The notes: a model not told the origin generated them from the letters alone. Counted from the first letter of the stretch, positions 1 through 9,808 are shown. The stretch: DNA of 64,000 nucleotides from Burkholderiaceae bacterium (GCA_028871175.1 JAGWNU010000001.1:1-64000), one strand, 5' to 3'. Program-made: numbers and translations.

Positions 1-249
1 CTCTTCCTTGTACGCGGCCTTGGCGTCGGACTTGCGGGCCTTGTATTCGTCGCTGGCTGCCTTGTCGTCAATGCGCTTCTGCACCAGCGGGTCAGACGAC
101 GAGGTGGCCGGCCCGCCTTGTGGGGCGGCCTGCACGGTGCCGGTGGTCTGCGGAGAAGTCTGCGGTGCCGGCGTCATCTGTGCGAAAGCAGCCGACGCAG
201 CAAACGTGGCGGCCACGGCGAGGGCGATTTTCAGGCGCAGTTCAATCAT
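1..249 (-). CDS. Small secreted protein, C-terminus cut off by window edge
   Basis: The leftward reading frame starts with ATG at 249 behind a clear AAGGAG ribosome site and runs off the left edge, so only the first 83 residues are visible. Residues 1-23 form a signal peptide (hydrophobic ALAVAATFAASAAFA, likely cleaved after AFA). The mature part is low complexity: a Gln/Thr/Pro/Ala stretch, then a charged Lys/Asp/Ala segment (VQKRIDDKAASDEYKARKSD) that looks helical. No enzyme motif is visible. It is probably a periplasmic protein of unknown role. The gene is real on signal peptide, ribosome site and codon use; the function is unknown. Confidence 0.7.
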   Translation of the reverse strand, partial: MIELRLKIALAVAATFAASAAFAQMTPAPQTSPQTTGTVQAAPQGGPATSSSDPLVQKRIDDKAASDEYKARKSDAKAAYKEE

Positions 250-441
250 GGTTGAGCTCCTTCTTTTACAAAAACGCGGAATGGACTGACCACATAAGCG
301 GCGCGCGAAGCACCCGAAGTGATCTCGGCGCACATCAACGGCGCGCGCCGGACGTTGCAAATCACAACACCCATTCCGTCGCAAGAAGCGCTCCCACACC
401 ATCGACTACACTGCGCGCTGTCTCATCCCTCCCCGCACGCC

Positions 442-1068
442 GTGTCCAATCACGCCCTCGATTTCGTCCTGCTCGATCCACCCGCCGATGTCCTCAACTT
501 GGACGCGGATGCCGCCGCCCTTCATGTCGCGGCCGTGCAGCGCTGGCTGGAAGACGCCGTCATCGGCCTGAACCTGTGCCCCTTCGCCAAGGCCGTGCAC
601 GTCAAGCGACAGGTTCGCTACGCCGTCAGCCGCGCCACGATGGACGGCGACGTGCTCGACCACCTGCGTGCCGAAGCCGACCGGCTGCACACCACGCCCG
701 CCGCACAGATCGACACCACGCTGCTGATCGTCCCCGCCCTGGCCGACTTCCTCGATTTCCACTCGCTTACGGAGCGCGCCGAATCGCTGCTCGCCAAAGC
801 CGGCTACGAAGGCGAATTGCAACTGGCCAGCTTCCACCCCAACTTCGTCTTCGCCGATGCCGACCCAGACGACATCGCCAACGCCACCAACCGCGCGCCC
901 GTCCCCATCCTGCACCTGCTGCGCGAAGACAGCATCGCCCGCGCCGCCGCAGCCGTCCCCGACGCAGCGGACATCTACGAACGCAATATCGCGACGATGG
1001 AAAAGCTGGGCGTAGAAGGCTGGGCAGAAATGGCAAAGAAGTTCAGCAAGACACCGCCCCGCAACTGA
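442..1068 (+). CDS. DUF1415 family protein
   Basis: I recognise this as a DUF1415 protein, a cytosolic family of unknown function common in beta- and gamma-proteobacteria. The family signature is visible early in the protein: a WLEDAVIGLNLCPFAK block at about residues 34-49 containing the conserved Cys-Pro. The chosen GTG start at 442 gives 208 residues beginning SNHALDF, close to the family length. The same frame is open back to 319, but that extension has no family similarity. The gene stands alone, is convergent with opgD, and is followed by copy A of the hairpin repeat described at 1081-1292. Confidence 0.85.
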   Translation: MSNHALDFVLLDPPADVLNLDADAAALHVAAVQRWLEDAVIGLNLCPFAKAVHVKRQVRYAVSRATMDGDVLDHLRAEADRLHTTPAAQIDTTLLIVPALADFLDFHSLTERAESLLAKAGYEGELQLASFHPNFVFADADPDDIANATNRAPVPILHLLREDSIARAAAAVPDAADIYERNIATMEKLGVEGWAEMAKKFSKTPPRN

Positions 1069-1080
1069 CCAAAAGCAGCG

Positions 1081-1292
1081 ACGGTTTGGCCGTCCCCTGC
1101 CCTAGATGGCGCCTTGAATTTGTGTGAGCGAGCGGAAAAAGGAAGGAGGCCTGTCTGAGCGCAGCGAGTTTGCCTCCTTCCCCGCACGGTCACATAAATT
1201 CAAGGGGAAGTCGCCATCTCGGGCGCGCCTTTCTTTGCTTACTTTCTTTGGCAAGACAAAGAAAGTGAGTCAGCCCCGGCAGGGGATGAAAC
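1081..1292. repeat. Interspersed hairpin repeat, copy A
   Basis: This 212-base non-coding element matches a second copy at 13900-14118. It starts with GGTTTGGCC and CCTGCCCTAGATGGCGCC. Next comes a long hairpin at 1105-1218, with outer arms GATGGCG/CGCCATC, middle arms TTGAATTT/AAATTCAA and inner arms GGAAGGAGGC (1141-1150) and GCCTCCTTCC (1172-1181), around a loop containing CTGTCTGAGCGCAGCGAG. A second perfect hairpin follows at 1241-1266 (ACTTTCTTTG, 6-base loop, CAAAGAAAGT), then CCCC-GGCA-GGGG. It lies between two convergent genes, so it could end transcription from both sides. Confidence 0.85.
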
Positions 1293-1343
1293 AAGGGATG
1301 GACCGACACCAGCCATAAAAGGCGACGCCCCGAGAAACCGCTC

Positions 1344-2945
1344 TCACACACCCCGATCCACCGGCGGCGTCCACTGATACGCCCAAGTCTCAGAAAGCAA
1401 CCGCTCCCCCGACTGCAACGTCAGCAACAGTTCAATCGGCGCATTGCTAGCATCCGGCACCACATCGAACATCGCCCGGACACCATCGATGCTCGCCAGC
1501 GGCCGCGCCGACGCAATCTCCACCCGCCCGCGCGAGGCGCGGATGACAGGCTCCACGGTCGACCCCGCGGTGCTGCGCCCCAGCCGCGACAACTCGCCGC
1601 CGGCAAAGTCCACGACAAACCGCCACGAGAAGTATTTGCGCGGCTGCCCCACCACCCCGCCAATGCCAGTGCGCGTGGCGACCACGCGCGCCAGTGGCGA
1701 GGCCGCAGCAGGCTGCGCGCCCCACGTCAGCCGATAGCCGAACGCCAGCTCCTGCCCCGCATGCGGCACCACGGCCGGCCGCCAGAACGCGACGATGTTG
1801 TCGAAGGTTTCATCGTTGGCCGACAGCTCCACCAGCTCCACCGCGCCCTCGCCCCAGTCATGCGTGGGCTCCACCCACACGCTCGGGCGCTTCTCATAGA
1901 ACACGCCGTCATCCTGGTAATGATCGGGATTGCGATCGCGCTGCAGCAGGCCAAAGCCGCGCGGGCTGTCGTCGGCAAAGCGCTGGCTGCGCAGCATAGG
2001 CGGATTGGCCAGCGGCCGCCAGACCCACTCGCCCGAGCCACGCCAGATGGCCAGGCCGTCCGAATCATGAATTTCCGGGCGCCAGTCCGATGCGCGCCAG
2101 CGGCGGGCTGCGCTGTGGCGATCGCCGGCGCGGTCGGTACGGTCATTCTCGCCGTAGAGGAACATGCTGGTCAGCGGCGCGATGCCCAGGCGCTCGATCG
2201 GCTTGCGCACGTAAAGCGTGACGGCCACGTCCATCACGAGCGTGTCGCCGGGGCGGATGTCGAAGCGGTAGACACCAGCCACGCTTGGCGAATCGAGCAA
2301 CGCATAGACGCGCAACGTGTCGGCATCGGCAGCCGGGCGCACCAGCCAGAATTCGGTGAAGTCCGGAAACTCTTCTGCGCGTGGCAAGCCGGTATCGATC
2401 GCCAAGCCCCGCGCTGACATGCCGTACTGCCACTGCCCGCCCACGGCGCGGAAATAGCTGGCACCCAGGAAGGCGGCCACATCGCGCGTCGGGTCCGCCC
2501 GGGTGGTCAGCCGGAACCCCGCGAAGCCGAGGTCGGCAGGCAGCGACTGGTGATCCAGACCGCTCTTGCCATAGTCGAACATCGCCGGATCGTAGGCGAT
2601 GACATGGGCCTGCCCGTCCACGACCTCGTGCATGCGCACCGGCGACTTGAAGAACAGGCCCAGGTGGAAAAATCTCGCCTCGAATGGCAGGTGCCGCCCC
2701 GCCCACAGGGCATGATCCGCGCGGTAACCAATCGACTGGTAGGCGTCCCATCCGAGCGTGGCCAGCGGCCCCGGCAGTCGTTGGCTGCGTGGCCTGTAGG
2801 GCCGCGCAGCCAGGGCACGCGCGCGCGCCAACAGGTAGGACTCGTCAAACGGTTCCGGCGCACCCGGCGTGGCGCTACGGGACAGACCGGGCGCCAGGGC
2901 GAGCAGCCCGGCCGCCAACTGCTTGAGCAGGTCGCGACGATGCAT
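1344..2945 (-). CDS. opgD: Glucan biosynthesis protein D (periplasmic glucans)
   Basis: OpgD/MdoD is a periplasmic protein that shapes the backbone of osmoregulated periplasmic glucans. The 533-residue length fits the family. The N-terminus MHRRDLLKQLAAGLLALAPG carries a twin-arginine export signal, as usual for OpgD and unlike its Sec-exported relative OpgG. The rest is the large beta-sandwich MdoG domain, with conserved stretches such as SIGYRADHALW, FFHLGLFFKSPVRMHEV and YQDDGVFYEKRPSVWVEP. No opgG or opgH lies beside it. The start is the ATG at 2945; the 255-base gap to the divergent epimerase gene must hold both promoters. Confidence 0.93.
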   Translation of the reverse strand: MHRRDLLKQLAAGLLALAPGLSRSATPGAPEPFDESYLLARARALAARPYRPRSQRLPGPLATLGWDAYQSIGYRADHALWAGRHLPFEARFFHLGLFFKSPVRMHEVVDGQAHVIAYDPAMFDYGKSGLDHQSLPADLGFAGFRLTTRADPTRDVAAFLGASYFRAVGGQWQYGMSARGLAIDTGLPRAEEFPDFTEFWLVRPAADADTLRVYALLDSPSVAGVYRFDIRPGDTLVMDVAVTLYVRKPIERLGIAPLTSMFLYGENDRTDRAGDRHSAARRWRASDWRPEIHDSDGLAIWRGSGEWVWRPLANPPMLRSQRFADDSPRGFGLLQRDRNPDHYQDDGVFYEKRPSVWVEPTHDWGEGAVELVELSANDETFDNIVAFWRPAVVPHAGQELAFGYRLTWGAQPAAASPLARVVATRTGIGGVVGQPRKYFSWRFVVDFAGGELSRLGRSTAGSTVEPVIRASRGRVEIASARPLASIDGVRAMFDVVPDASNAPIELLLTLQSGERLLSETWAYQWTPPVDRGV

Positions 2946-3200
2946 GGATCAGGGCGGAGCCAATGAACATCCATCTTCGCACAAACGCACGCCGCGGCAG
3001 TGTCCCGTCCGAACCTTTCATTGGACCCACAACCCTGTGCTCCAGCCAGGATTGTGCCTCGCGCGCGTGGCGTCGCACCGCCAGTTGGAGCACAATCCCG
3101 GGTCTGTTCACCGGTGGAGCGCATCCGCCTCGCCTGTGGTGAACGGAACCGAGCCCCATCGGCCGTTGGCCGGTGCCCCGCCACGATCATCACGGCGCAC

Positions 3201-4442
3201 ATGCTTCCCACGTCTTCCCCGTCTCCGCTTCCCGGCCATGCCGAACCGTCCGCCGCAGGCCTGGTGGCCACCGCACTGGACGCGTTCAGCCGCTACTACG
3301 ACGATGTCCTGCTGCCCATGTGGCTTGGCCCGGGCTGGAATGCGCAGGCCGGCCTCTGCTATGAGGCGCTGGTCGCCAAGGATGGCGCGATCGTGCCAGC
3401 GTCGACGGAGCGCTACCGGGCGATGGCCTGCGCGCGGCAGCTCTACACGTTTGCCCGGGCAACGCAGCTTTCAGCCCGTCACCGCGACCTGTGCGGCGAA
3501 CGTGCCGCCGCCCTGTGCCATGCGCTCGACACACGCTTTCGCGACACGCTCCAGGGCGGCTGGCTGTTTTCGATCGACAGCGCCCTCGCTCCGCAAGACA
3601 CCACCAAGGACCTGTACACGCACGCGTTCGTGCTGTTCGCGGCGGCGCACTGGCTGGCCGTCAGTGAAGACCCACGCGCCGCCGCCCTGATGCACGACGC
3701 GCACGACGTGATTGCCCACCGCTTCGCCCGGGCCGGTACCGTGTCGCTGCCGGTGGCGGCAATGGACGCCTCGTTCACCAACACCCTGGCCGGGGTGGCA
3801 CAGAACCCGGTGATGCATCTGACCGAGGCCTACCTGGCGGCCGCCGCGCTCGATGAGCCGCCCGCCTGGGCCGAAGCCGGCGTGCACACGCTGGCCGAGG
3901 GCATCCTCGCGCGCTTCATCGATCCGCGCACCGGTAGCATTGCCGAACTGCCAGTCGATGAACCCAGCGCCGACAACCGCATCGAGCCAGGCCATCAGTT
4001 CGAATGGTTCTACCTCGTGCGCGCGCATGCCGATGTCTTCTCGCGGTCCCGCGCTGGGCAGCAACTGGCCGACACACTCGGCCGTGCCGTCGAGGCGGCG
4101 TGCGAGCGGGGCGTGGACGCCGACACGCAGGGCGTCAGCCTGTCACTGAACCTGGACAGCACCCTGCGCGACGCCAGCCAGCGCATCTGGGCCCAGACCG
4201 AATACGGCCGTGCGCTCGCCCTGTGCACCGAGACGCACGGCGCGATGCTCGCGCGCATGCTGCCGGCATGGTCCATGCGTTTCCTCCACGCACAGGGCTG
4301 GCACGAAGTGCTCGACCCGGCGGGCCAACGCCTGCGCGCCGACATGCCTTCCAGCACGCCGTACCACATCACCACGTTCTACGAGGCCGCCCGCGCCACC
4401 CAGCCGGACGCGCCCGCATGTTGTGCCCCCGCAGTCGAGTGA
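3201..4442 (+). CDS. AGE-family sugar epimerase/isomerase
   Basis: This 413-residue protein belongs to the N-acylglucosamine 2-epimerase family of (alpha/alpha)6-barrel enzymes, which interconvert aldoses and ketoses or epimerise them (for example mannose to fructose). Family features include the early [16 protein letters not shown] stretch, the repeated helical pairs, [15 protein letters not shown] at about residue 138, [14 protein letters not shown] near 199, and [13 protein letters not shown] near 260, which carries the conserved His-Glu. The frame is open to 3000, but ATG 3201 gives family length. The citrate-type symporter starts 8 bases after the stop, so the two are co-transcribed. The substrate cannot be read from sequence. 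Confidence 0.82.
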   Translation: MLPTSSPSPLPGHAEPSAAGLVATALDAFSRYYDDVLLPMWLGPGWNAQAGLCYEALVAKDGAIVPASTERYRAMACARQLYTFARATQLSARHRDLCGERAAALCHALDTRFRDTLQGGWLFSIDSALAPQDTTKDLYTHAFVLFAAAHWLAVSEDPRAAALMHDAHDVIAHRFARAGTVSLPVAAMDASFTNTLAGVAQNPVMHLTEAYLAAAALDEPPAWAEAGVHTLAEGILARFIDPRTGSIAELPVDEPSADNRIEPGHQFEWFYLVRAHADVFSRSRAGQQLADTLGRAVEAACERGVDADTQGVSLSLNLDSTLRDASQRIWAQTEYGRALALCTETHGAMLARMLPAWSMRFLHAQGWHEVLDPAGQRLRADMPSSTPYHITTFYEAARATQPDAPACCAPAVE

Positions 4443-4450
4443 AGCACCCC

Positions 4451-5746
4451 ATGCCTACCCACTACCCCAACGAATCCAAGGCCCGCGCGATCTTCCGCGT
4501 GGTCAGCGGCAACTTTCTGGAAATGTACGACTTCATGGTCTACGGCTATTACGCCAAGGCCATTGCGGACACGTTCTTCCCGGCCGGCAACGAATTCCTC
4601 TCGCTGATGCTGTCGCTGGTGACATTCGGCGCCGGCTTCCTGATGCGGCCCCTGGGCGCCATCTTCCTGGGCGCCTATATCGACCGCCACGGCCGCCGCG
4701 CAGGCCTGATCCTCACGCTGGCGCTGATGGCCTGCGGCACGCTGCTGATCGCGCTGGTGCCGGGCTACCGCACCATCGGGCTCGCCGCGCCGCTGCTGGT
4801 GCTGGCTGGCCGGCTGCTGCAGGGCTTCTCGGCCGGCGTCGAGCTGGGCGGGGTGTCGGTCTATCTGGCTGAAATCGCCACGCCGGGCCGCAAGGGCTTC
4901 TTCGTGAGCTGGCAGTCCGGCAGCCAGCAGGTGGCGGTGATGTTCGCCGCGCTGCTGGGCGTGCTGCTGTCCCTGGCATTGCCGCCCACCGAGGTGAGCG
5001 CGTGGGGCTGGCGCGTGCCGTTCGTGGTCGGCTGCCTGATCGTGCCCTTCCTGTTCTTCATCCGACGCTCGCTGCAGGAGACCGAGGCGTTCCAGAAGCG
5101 CAAGCACCGCCCCGATCTGGGCGAGGTGTTCCGCTCGATGGTCGAGAACTGGCGCCTGGTGGGCGCAGGCACGCTGCTGGTGGTGATGACCACGGTGTCG
5201 TTCTACCTGATCACCGCCTACACGCCGACCTTCGGCAAGAGCGTGCTGCACCTGACCGACATGGACAGCCTGATCGTCACGCTGTGCGTGGGCGCCTCCA
5301 ACCTGTTCTGGCTGCCCGTGATGGGCGCCGTGTCCGATCGCGTCGGCCGCCGCCCGCTGCTGATCCTCTTTACCGTGCTGATGCTGCTCACTGCGTATCC
5401 GGCCATGGTCTGGCTGGTCGGGGCGCCGTCCTTCGGCCGCCTGCTGGCCGTGGAGTTGTGGCTGTCATTCCTGTACGGCAGCTACAACGGCGCGATGGTC
5501 GTCACGCTCACCGAGATCATGCCGCCGGCGGTGCGCACCACCGGCTTCTCGCTGGCGTACAGCCTTGCCACGGCAATCTTCGGGGGCTTCACGCCGGCCA
5601 TCGCCACGTGGCTCATCCACGCCACCGGCAACAAGGCAATGCCCGGCGTGTGGGTGTCATTTGCGGCGCTATGCGGGCTGGTTGCCACGCTGGCGGTGGT
5701 CAAGCCGGCCGGCAAGCATGAGCACGGCGCGGTGACGGCCGCCTGA
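4451..5746 (+). CDS. MFS citrate/tricarballylate-type proton symporter
   Basis: A 431-residue, 12-helix major facilitator of the metabolite:H+ symporter group, close in length and motifs to CitA and TcuC. The start [25 protein letters not shown] is typical of the group. The loop after helix 2 reads [13 protein letters not shown], the MFS signature, and the equivalent loop in the second half reads [27 protein letters not shown] is the helix-4 motif. It probably imports a tri- or dicarboxylate with protons. It lies 8 bases after the epimerase gene and 6 bases before the acetyltransferase gene, so the three form an operon; that partner choice for a sugar epimerase is odd. Confidence 0.88.
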   Translation: MPTHYPNESKARAIFRVVSGNFLEMYDFMVYGYYAKAIADTFFPAGNEFLSLMLSLVTFGAGFLMRPLGAIFLGAYIDRHGRRAGLILTLALMACGTLLIALVPGYRTIGLAAPLLVLAGRLLQGFSAGVELGGVSVYLAEIATPGRKGFFVSWQSGSQQVAVMFAALLGVLLSLALPPTEVSAWGWRVPFVVGCLIVPFLFFIRRSLQETEAFQKRKHRPDLGEVFRSMVENWRLVGAGTLLVVMTTVSFYLITAYTPTFGKSVLHLTDMDSLIVTLCVGASNLFWLPVMGAVSDRVGRRPLLILFTVLMLLTAYPAMVWLVGAPSFGRLLAVELWLSFLYGSYNGAMVVTLTEIMPPAVRTTGFSLAYSLATAIFGGFTPAIATWLIHATGNKAMPGVWVSFAALCGLVATLAVVKPAGKHEHGAVTAA

Positions 5747-5752
5747 TCCGAC

Positions 5753-6523
5753 ATGCAGAACGACGGCGGGCAGATCGATATCACGACGATCGAGCACTGC
5801 GGCTTTGCCGCGCTGCCGCCCGAACACACCGTCGAAGACGGCCCCTGGGTACTGCGCATGGCGGGGGGCCTGGCCAAACGGGCCAACTCCGCCAATCCGC
5901 GCGCACCGGGCGCTGAACTGGACCCGGCCCGTCTTGAGCGCATCGAGACCTTCTACCGCCGCGCGGGTCTCGCGCCCATTGTGCGCATCACACCGTTGGC
6001 CGTTCCCGGCGCCGACGCCCTCCTCGCCGCCCGCGGCTACCGCATCGCCGACAGCAGCCTCGTCATGACCGCGCCGCTCGCGACCGCGCCGACCGCCACG
6101 CGTCCTGACGGCATCGGCATCAGCATCGACACGGCGATTCCCGACACGTGGCATGACGCCTTTGCGCAATTCGATAGCCTCGATGCGCACGGACGCACCA
6201 CCCGCCGAGCCATGCTTGCCGCACTCGATCGCCCGCACGCGGCGATCACGTTGCGGGATGCGAGGGCAACCGTCGTCGGCATCGGTCTGGCGGTACGCGA
6301 CGGCATGCAGGTCGGTCTGTTCGATGTGCGCGTGGCCCGCGACGCGCGCGGCCGAGGCCTGGGACGCGCCGTCACGGCGGCAATGCTCGACTGGGCGCGC
6401 ACGCATGGCAGCGCGCACGCCTATCTGCAAGTCAATGCAGACAACGCGCCGGCACGCCGGCTCTACCGTTCGCTCGGCTTTACGGAGGCCTACGCCTACC
6501 ACTATCGCATCGGGGCAGCCTGA
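5753..6523 (+). CDS. GNAT-family N-acetyltransferase
   Basis: A 256-residue protein with a C-terminal GNAT fold that transfers acetyl from acetyl-CoA to an amine. The acetyl-CoA binding motif is DARGRGLGRAVTAAMLDWAR at about residues 197-216, followed by the family's ending strand LQVNADNAPARRLYRSLGF. The N-terminal half (WVLRMAGGLAKRANSANP) resembles a degenerate first GNAT repeat, as in other tandem-type members. The acceptor is unknown. It starts 6 bases after the symporter stop, so it is likely the third gene of that operon. Confidence 0.85.
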   Translation: MQNDGGQIDITTIEHCGFAALPPEHTVEDGPWVLRMAGGLAKRANSANPRAPGAELDPARLERIETFYRRAGLAPIVRITPLAVPGADALLAARGYRIADSSLVMTAPLATAPTATRPDGIGISIDTAIPDTWHDAFAQFDSLDAHGRTTRRAMLAALDRPHAAITLRDARATVVGIGLAVRDGMQVGLFDVRVARDARGRGLGRAVTAAMLDWARTHGSAHAYLQVNADNAPARRLYRSLGFTEAYAYHYRIGAA

Positions 6524-6580
6524 CCAACTGTTGCAAGGTGCGGAGCTTCAAGGCAGGCCTTCCGGGTGCCGTGCTCGGCC

Positions 6581-7744
6581 TCACTGGATCACGAGCCCGT
6601 TCGGCCCAACCACGCCGAGTTCCACGTAGTGGGAGCCGGAGCGCGAGCGGTCCGAGAAGTCGACCACAAAGCCGCCTCCGACATCGAAGTTGCGCAGGTT
6701 GGCGAGCTCACGCCGCACCAGGTCACGCGTGGGCTTGGGGCCGGCACGGCGGATGGCTTCAGATAGCACCTTGGCAGCGACGAAACCTTCTACGGCGCGG
6801 AACGACGGCTCGACATCCCTGGCACCCACGGCGGTACGCGCGCGGTTGAACTCGCGGATGACCGGGTTCACGCTCTTGCCCGGGTTGGGCATCACCAGCG
6901 CGAGCGAATAGCCGCGCACCGCATCGATGCCCGCCACCTTGAGCAGGTAGCCGGGGTCGATGGACGACAGTCCCAGGAGTTGCGCGCTGCCGCCCCGCGC
7001 CCGGTACTGCTTGATGAACTCTGCCGCGGGCCCGGCCGTGGCGCCCAGGAAAATCGCCTGCACATCCGCCGCCAGCAGTCGGTCGACGGCCGGCCCCACT
7101 GCTGTCGTGTTGCGCGGGTAAGAAGCGGTCGTGGCCATCGCCAGCTTGTGGGGCCTGAGCGTGCGCTCGACACCCGCGAGCACTTCCCTGCCCAGCGCAT
7201 CATCCTGATACAGCACGCCGATGCGCGTCACGCCGATGGTGACGAGCGCACCCACCATCTTGTCCATCTCCTGCTGGTAACTCGCCTTGATCGGAAATAC
7301 AAGGGGATCGCCAGTCATGCTGGCGGCGCCCGTGGCCGGCCCGACCAGTGGCAGGTTGGCCTCGGCCAGCACGCCGCTGCGCATGAGCGCCTCCACGTTG
7401 GCGGTGCCGACCACGGTCAGCGCGGCCACCGGATTGTCGATATTGGCCATGTCCCGCACGTTGCGCAGGGTCTGCTCGATCTTCTGCTCGTCGTCACGGG
7501 CAACCAGGCGGAGGGTCTCGCCGTTGATGCCGCCATCGAGGTTGAGCCAGTCAAAATACAGCCGTGCGCCGGCATGGAGCGCGCGCCCGGTGGCGGCCTG
7601 TGAGCCGGAGAGCGGCAACGACTGGATGATGCTGATGTCTGCGCGGGCAGCGGAGGCCGCCAGAAACGCGCAGAAACAGACGACGGCGGCCAGAGGCCGA
7701 CGCAAGCGCGCACCCCGGCCGTGCGCGTGGTTTCCCGATTGCAT
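6581..7744 (-). CDS. Branched-chain amino-acid-type ABC substrate-binding protein
   Basis: A periplasmic type I binding protein of the LivJ/LivK group (387 residues). A signal peptide covers about residues 1-35 (PLAAVVCFCAFLAASAARA). The mature protein begins ISIIQSLPLSGSQAATGRALHAGARLYFDWLN, the usual LivJ opening, and contains GEEDQ-like ligand loops and the hinge repeat. ATG 7744 has a GAAGGG ribosome site 8 bases upstream; a GTG at 7753 is an alternative. No permease or ATPase genes adjoin it, so it is an orphan receptor that may share a distant transporter or serve a sensor. The ligand is not predictable. Confidence 0.88.
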   Translation of the reverse strand: MQSGNHAHGRGARLRRPLAAVVCFCAFLAASAARADISIIQSLPLSGSQAATGRALHAGARLYFDWLNLDGGINGETLRLVARDDEQKIEQTLRNVRDMANIDNPVAALTVVGTANVEALMRSGVLAEANLPLVGPATGAASMTGDPLVFPIKASYQQEMDKMVGALVTIGVTRIGVLYQDDALGREVLAGVERTLRPHKLAMATTASYPRNTTAVGPAVDRLLAADVQAIFLGATAGPAAEFIKQYRARGGSAQLLGLSSIDPGYLLKVAGIDAVRGYSLALVMPNPGKSVNPVIREFNRARTAVGARDVEPSFRAVEGFVAAKVLSEAIRRAGPKPTRDLVRRELANLRNFDVGGGFVVDFSDRSRSGSHYVELGVVGPNGLVIQ

Positions 7745-7934
7745 TGCTAGCACCCTTCACCGCACACCCCGTGGGCGGCGGCGTTTTGTCGAGACCGCTT
7801 GCGCGATCCACTTTGTCGTTTTGGTTCGATCGGACCTGGCCGATGCGGTCGATAGCCTGCCATCGCGCAGGGGCTTCGACAAGTCCCGCAGACGGCGTTT
7901 TAGACTCACCCGATCGTTCTGTCTCAAACCCGCC

Positions 7935-8741
7935 ATGCCGCAGCGCATCCTGCCCACCGATATCGAAGGCCGCATCCCGCCTTCACCGGCGCACCCTGTG
8001 CGTCTGTATACGCGGCACATGGATGCCAACACGCGCTTTCCGCGCCACACCCACCCGTGGGCGCAGGTCGCTTACAGCCACAACAGCGTGCTGCGCGTAC
8101 AGGCCGGCGACACAGCCTGGGTGGTGCCGCCATCGCGCGCCATCTGGATACCGCCCGGCGTCGAGCACGAGGTCTGGGTGGTGGAAGCCGCCTTCCTGCG
8201 CACGCTGTATGCCGACCCATCCGTGGTGACCGGTGCGCTGGCACAGTGCCGGGTCATGGAGGTCTCCCCCTTGCTGCGCGAACTGATTGCCGCGATGGAC
8301 GTGCGTCAACCGCTGCCGCCCGCACGCGAGCAGGCCCTGGCGGCGCTCATCCTCGATGAGCTGCGCCGCAGCGCACCGCTGCCGCTCGACTTGCCGATGC
8401 CCGCCGATAAACGGCTGCGCGCCCTGTGCGAACGCGTGATGGCCGACCCCGGCACGCCGCTCACATTCGACGCCCTGGCGCAGGGCGTGGGCGCCAGCAC
8501 ACGCACGCTGGCACGGCGCTTCAAGGAAGAGCTTGGCGTGAGCTTTTCGCAATGGCGCCAGCAGGCCGTGCTGGCCAGTGCCATCCCGCTGATGTCGCGC
8601 GGGATGCCGCTCGCGCAGGTGGCACAGACCCTCGGATACAGCAGCCAGAGCGCGTTCTCGGCGATGTTCCGCCGCGCGTTCGGCCAGAGCCCCAGCGCGT
8701 TTCTGCATCGACCGGGGAGCGACGCCGAGGCGGCGTCTTAG
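7935..8741 (+). CDS. AraC-family transcription regulator with cupin domain
   Basis: A 268-residue regulator. The N-terminal cupin (about residues 25-110) has the metal-type motif RHTHPWAQ and the second-strand motif IWIPPGVEHEVWV. The C-terminal domain (about 165-260) has two helix-turn-helix units: LTFDALAQGVGASTRTLARRF and MPLAQVAQTLGYSSQSAFSAMFRRAFG. The layout matches NimR-type regulators, which usually control an adjacent transporter. Here the divergent neighbour is the orphan binding protein, 190 bases away, which makes it a plausible target. The last 4 bases overlap the end of the convergent hydrolase gene. Confidence 0.9.
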   Translation: MPQRILPTDIEGRIPPSPAHPVRLYTRHMDANTRFPRHTHPWAQVAYSHNSVLRVQAGDTAWVVPPSRAIWIPPGVEHEVWVVEAAFLRTLYADPSVVTGALAQCRVMEVSPLLRELIAAMDVRQPLPPAREQALAALILDELRRSAPLPLDLPMPADKRLRALCERVMADPGTPLTFDALAQGVGASTRTLARRFKEELGVSFSQWRQQAVLASAIPLMSRGMPLAQVAQTLGYSSQSAFSAMFRRAFGQSPSAFLHRPGSDAEAAS

Positions 8742-9697
8742 GCGGACGGCTCCGGCATCGCCCGCCGGTTCTCGGGGCGATCAAGCGCATCGAGCCAGGC
8801 CACCGTCTCGCGCCAGCACGGCGTACCGGACGACGCCCGGAAGAAGCCCATGTGTCCGACGCCCCCGGCGCCCAGTCCGGCACCGCCCACCTGACGGCGC
8901 GTGACGCGCGCGGCGGAATAACGATCGACCAGTGCATCGATGGCGCGCGCCGGGGCGAAGGCATCGTCGTCGAATCCCCAGGCGAGCAGCGGCACGGCGA
9001 GCCGCGCATAGCGCGCGGTATCGAGTCCGGCACGCGGGGCGAACAGATAGCCGCGTTGCCGCGCAAAGCGCGCCCAGTCTCCGAGAATGGCGGCGGGAAT
9101 CGCCATCGGTCCCATGCCGATCCTGGACAGCGGCAGACACGCGCCACGCGCCGCGCGCACGGCCAGCGGAATCCGCACGCGCAGCAGCCACGCAAACTGC
9201 AGGCGCCCGAGCACGCCACGCCACGGCCACAACCGCGCGTCTGCGAGGGACGACGCCACCTGGACCAGCGCATCGGCATGTACGATATGCGGCGCCAACC
9301 CGGCCAATTGCCCGCCAGCACTGTGGCCCAGCACCACCAGGCAGCGGCCGCTACAGCCTTCCGGCACCATCGTGTCGTGCACCCACTTGAGCACGGCGTC
9401 GATATCCAGCCGGCCCCAGTCGGCAAAGCGCGGCATGCCCGGGCCGCTGGCGAGCGCCTCGCCAATGCCGCGATAGTCGAACATGACCACGCGCCAGCCC
9501 GCCAAACATAGCGCCCGCGCAAACGCCGCATAGAACTGGCGCGGCACGCCGAGCGCAGAGCAGATCACCACCGTGCCGCGCGCGCCCAGGCCGGGACCGG
9601 TGACCGTCACGGGCAGGGTCCAGCCGTCCGCCGTGCGGACGTGGTCTTCGCGGGTGAGGAGGGCGTCGGCGGGGTAGTCGATCGGCTCGCGGTGCAT
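8738..9697 (-). CDS. Alpha/beta hydrolase (Hydrolase_4 type)
   Basis: A 319-residue cytosolic alpha/beta hydrolase without a signal peptide. The nucleophile elbow is GHSAGG at about residue 123 and the catalytic His lies in GVGHMGFF near residue 282. FDYRGIGEAL near residue 76 is the conserved strand before helix A. The family includes esterases and lysophospholipases, so the substrate is not assignable. ATG 9697 is chosen; the frame continues upstream without conservation. It is divergent from the XRE/MmyB-type regulator at 9809, and such pairs are commonly regulator and target. Confidence 0.85.
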   Translation of the reverse strand: MHREPIDYPADALLTREDHVRTADGWTLPVTVTGPGLGARGTVVICSALGVPRQFYAAFARALCLAGWRVVMFDYRGIGEALASGPGMPRFADWGRLDIDAVLKWVHDTMVPEGCSGRCLVVLGHSAGGQLAGLAPHIVHADALVQVASSLADARLWPWRGVLGRLQFAWLLRVRIPLAVRAARGACLPLSRIGMGPMAIPAAILGDWARFARQRGYLFAPRAGLDTARYARLAVPLLAWGFDDDAFAPARAIDALVDRYSAARVTRRQVGGAGLGAGGVGHMGFFRASSGTPCWRETVAWLDALDRPENRRAMPEPSA

Positions 9698-9808
9698 GGT
9701 CGCTCCGTTCGGGTTGTGGGCTGCCTGGAGTATTGGCAGCGGAGCGGGGGGCCACAATTACGCGACAGGTAATCGCCGCACCTACCCGACTCTGCTTCAA
9801 TAGGTGAC

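Noticed and set aside
1124..1318. Short rightward frame inside hairpin repeat copy A
   Set aside because: It spans the stems of a structured repeat, and copy B does not preserve the same protein.
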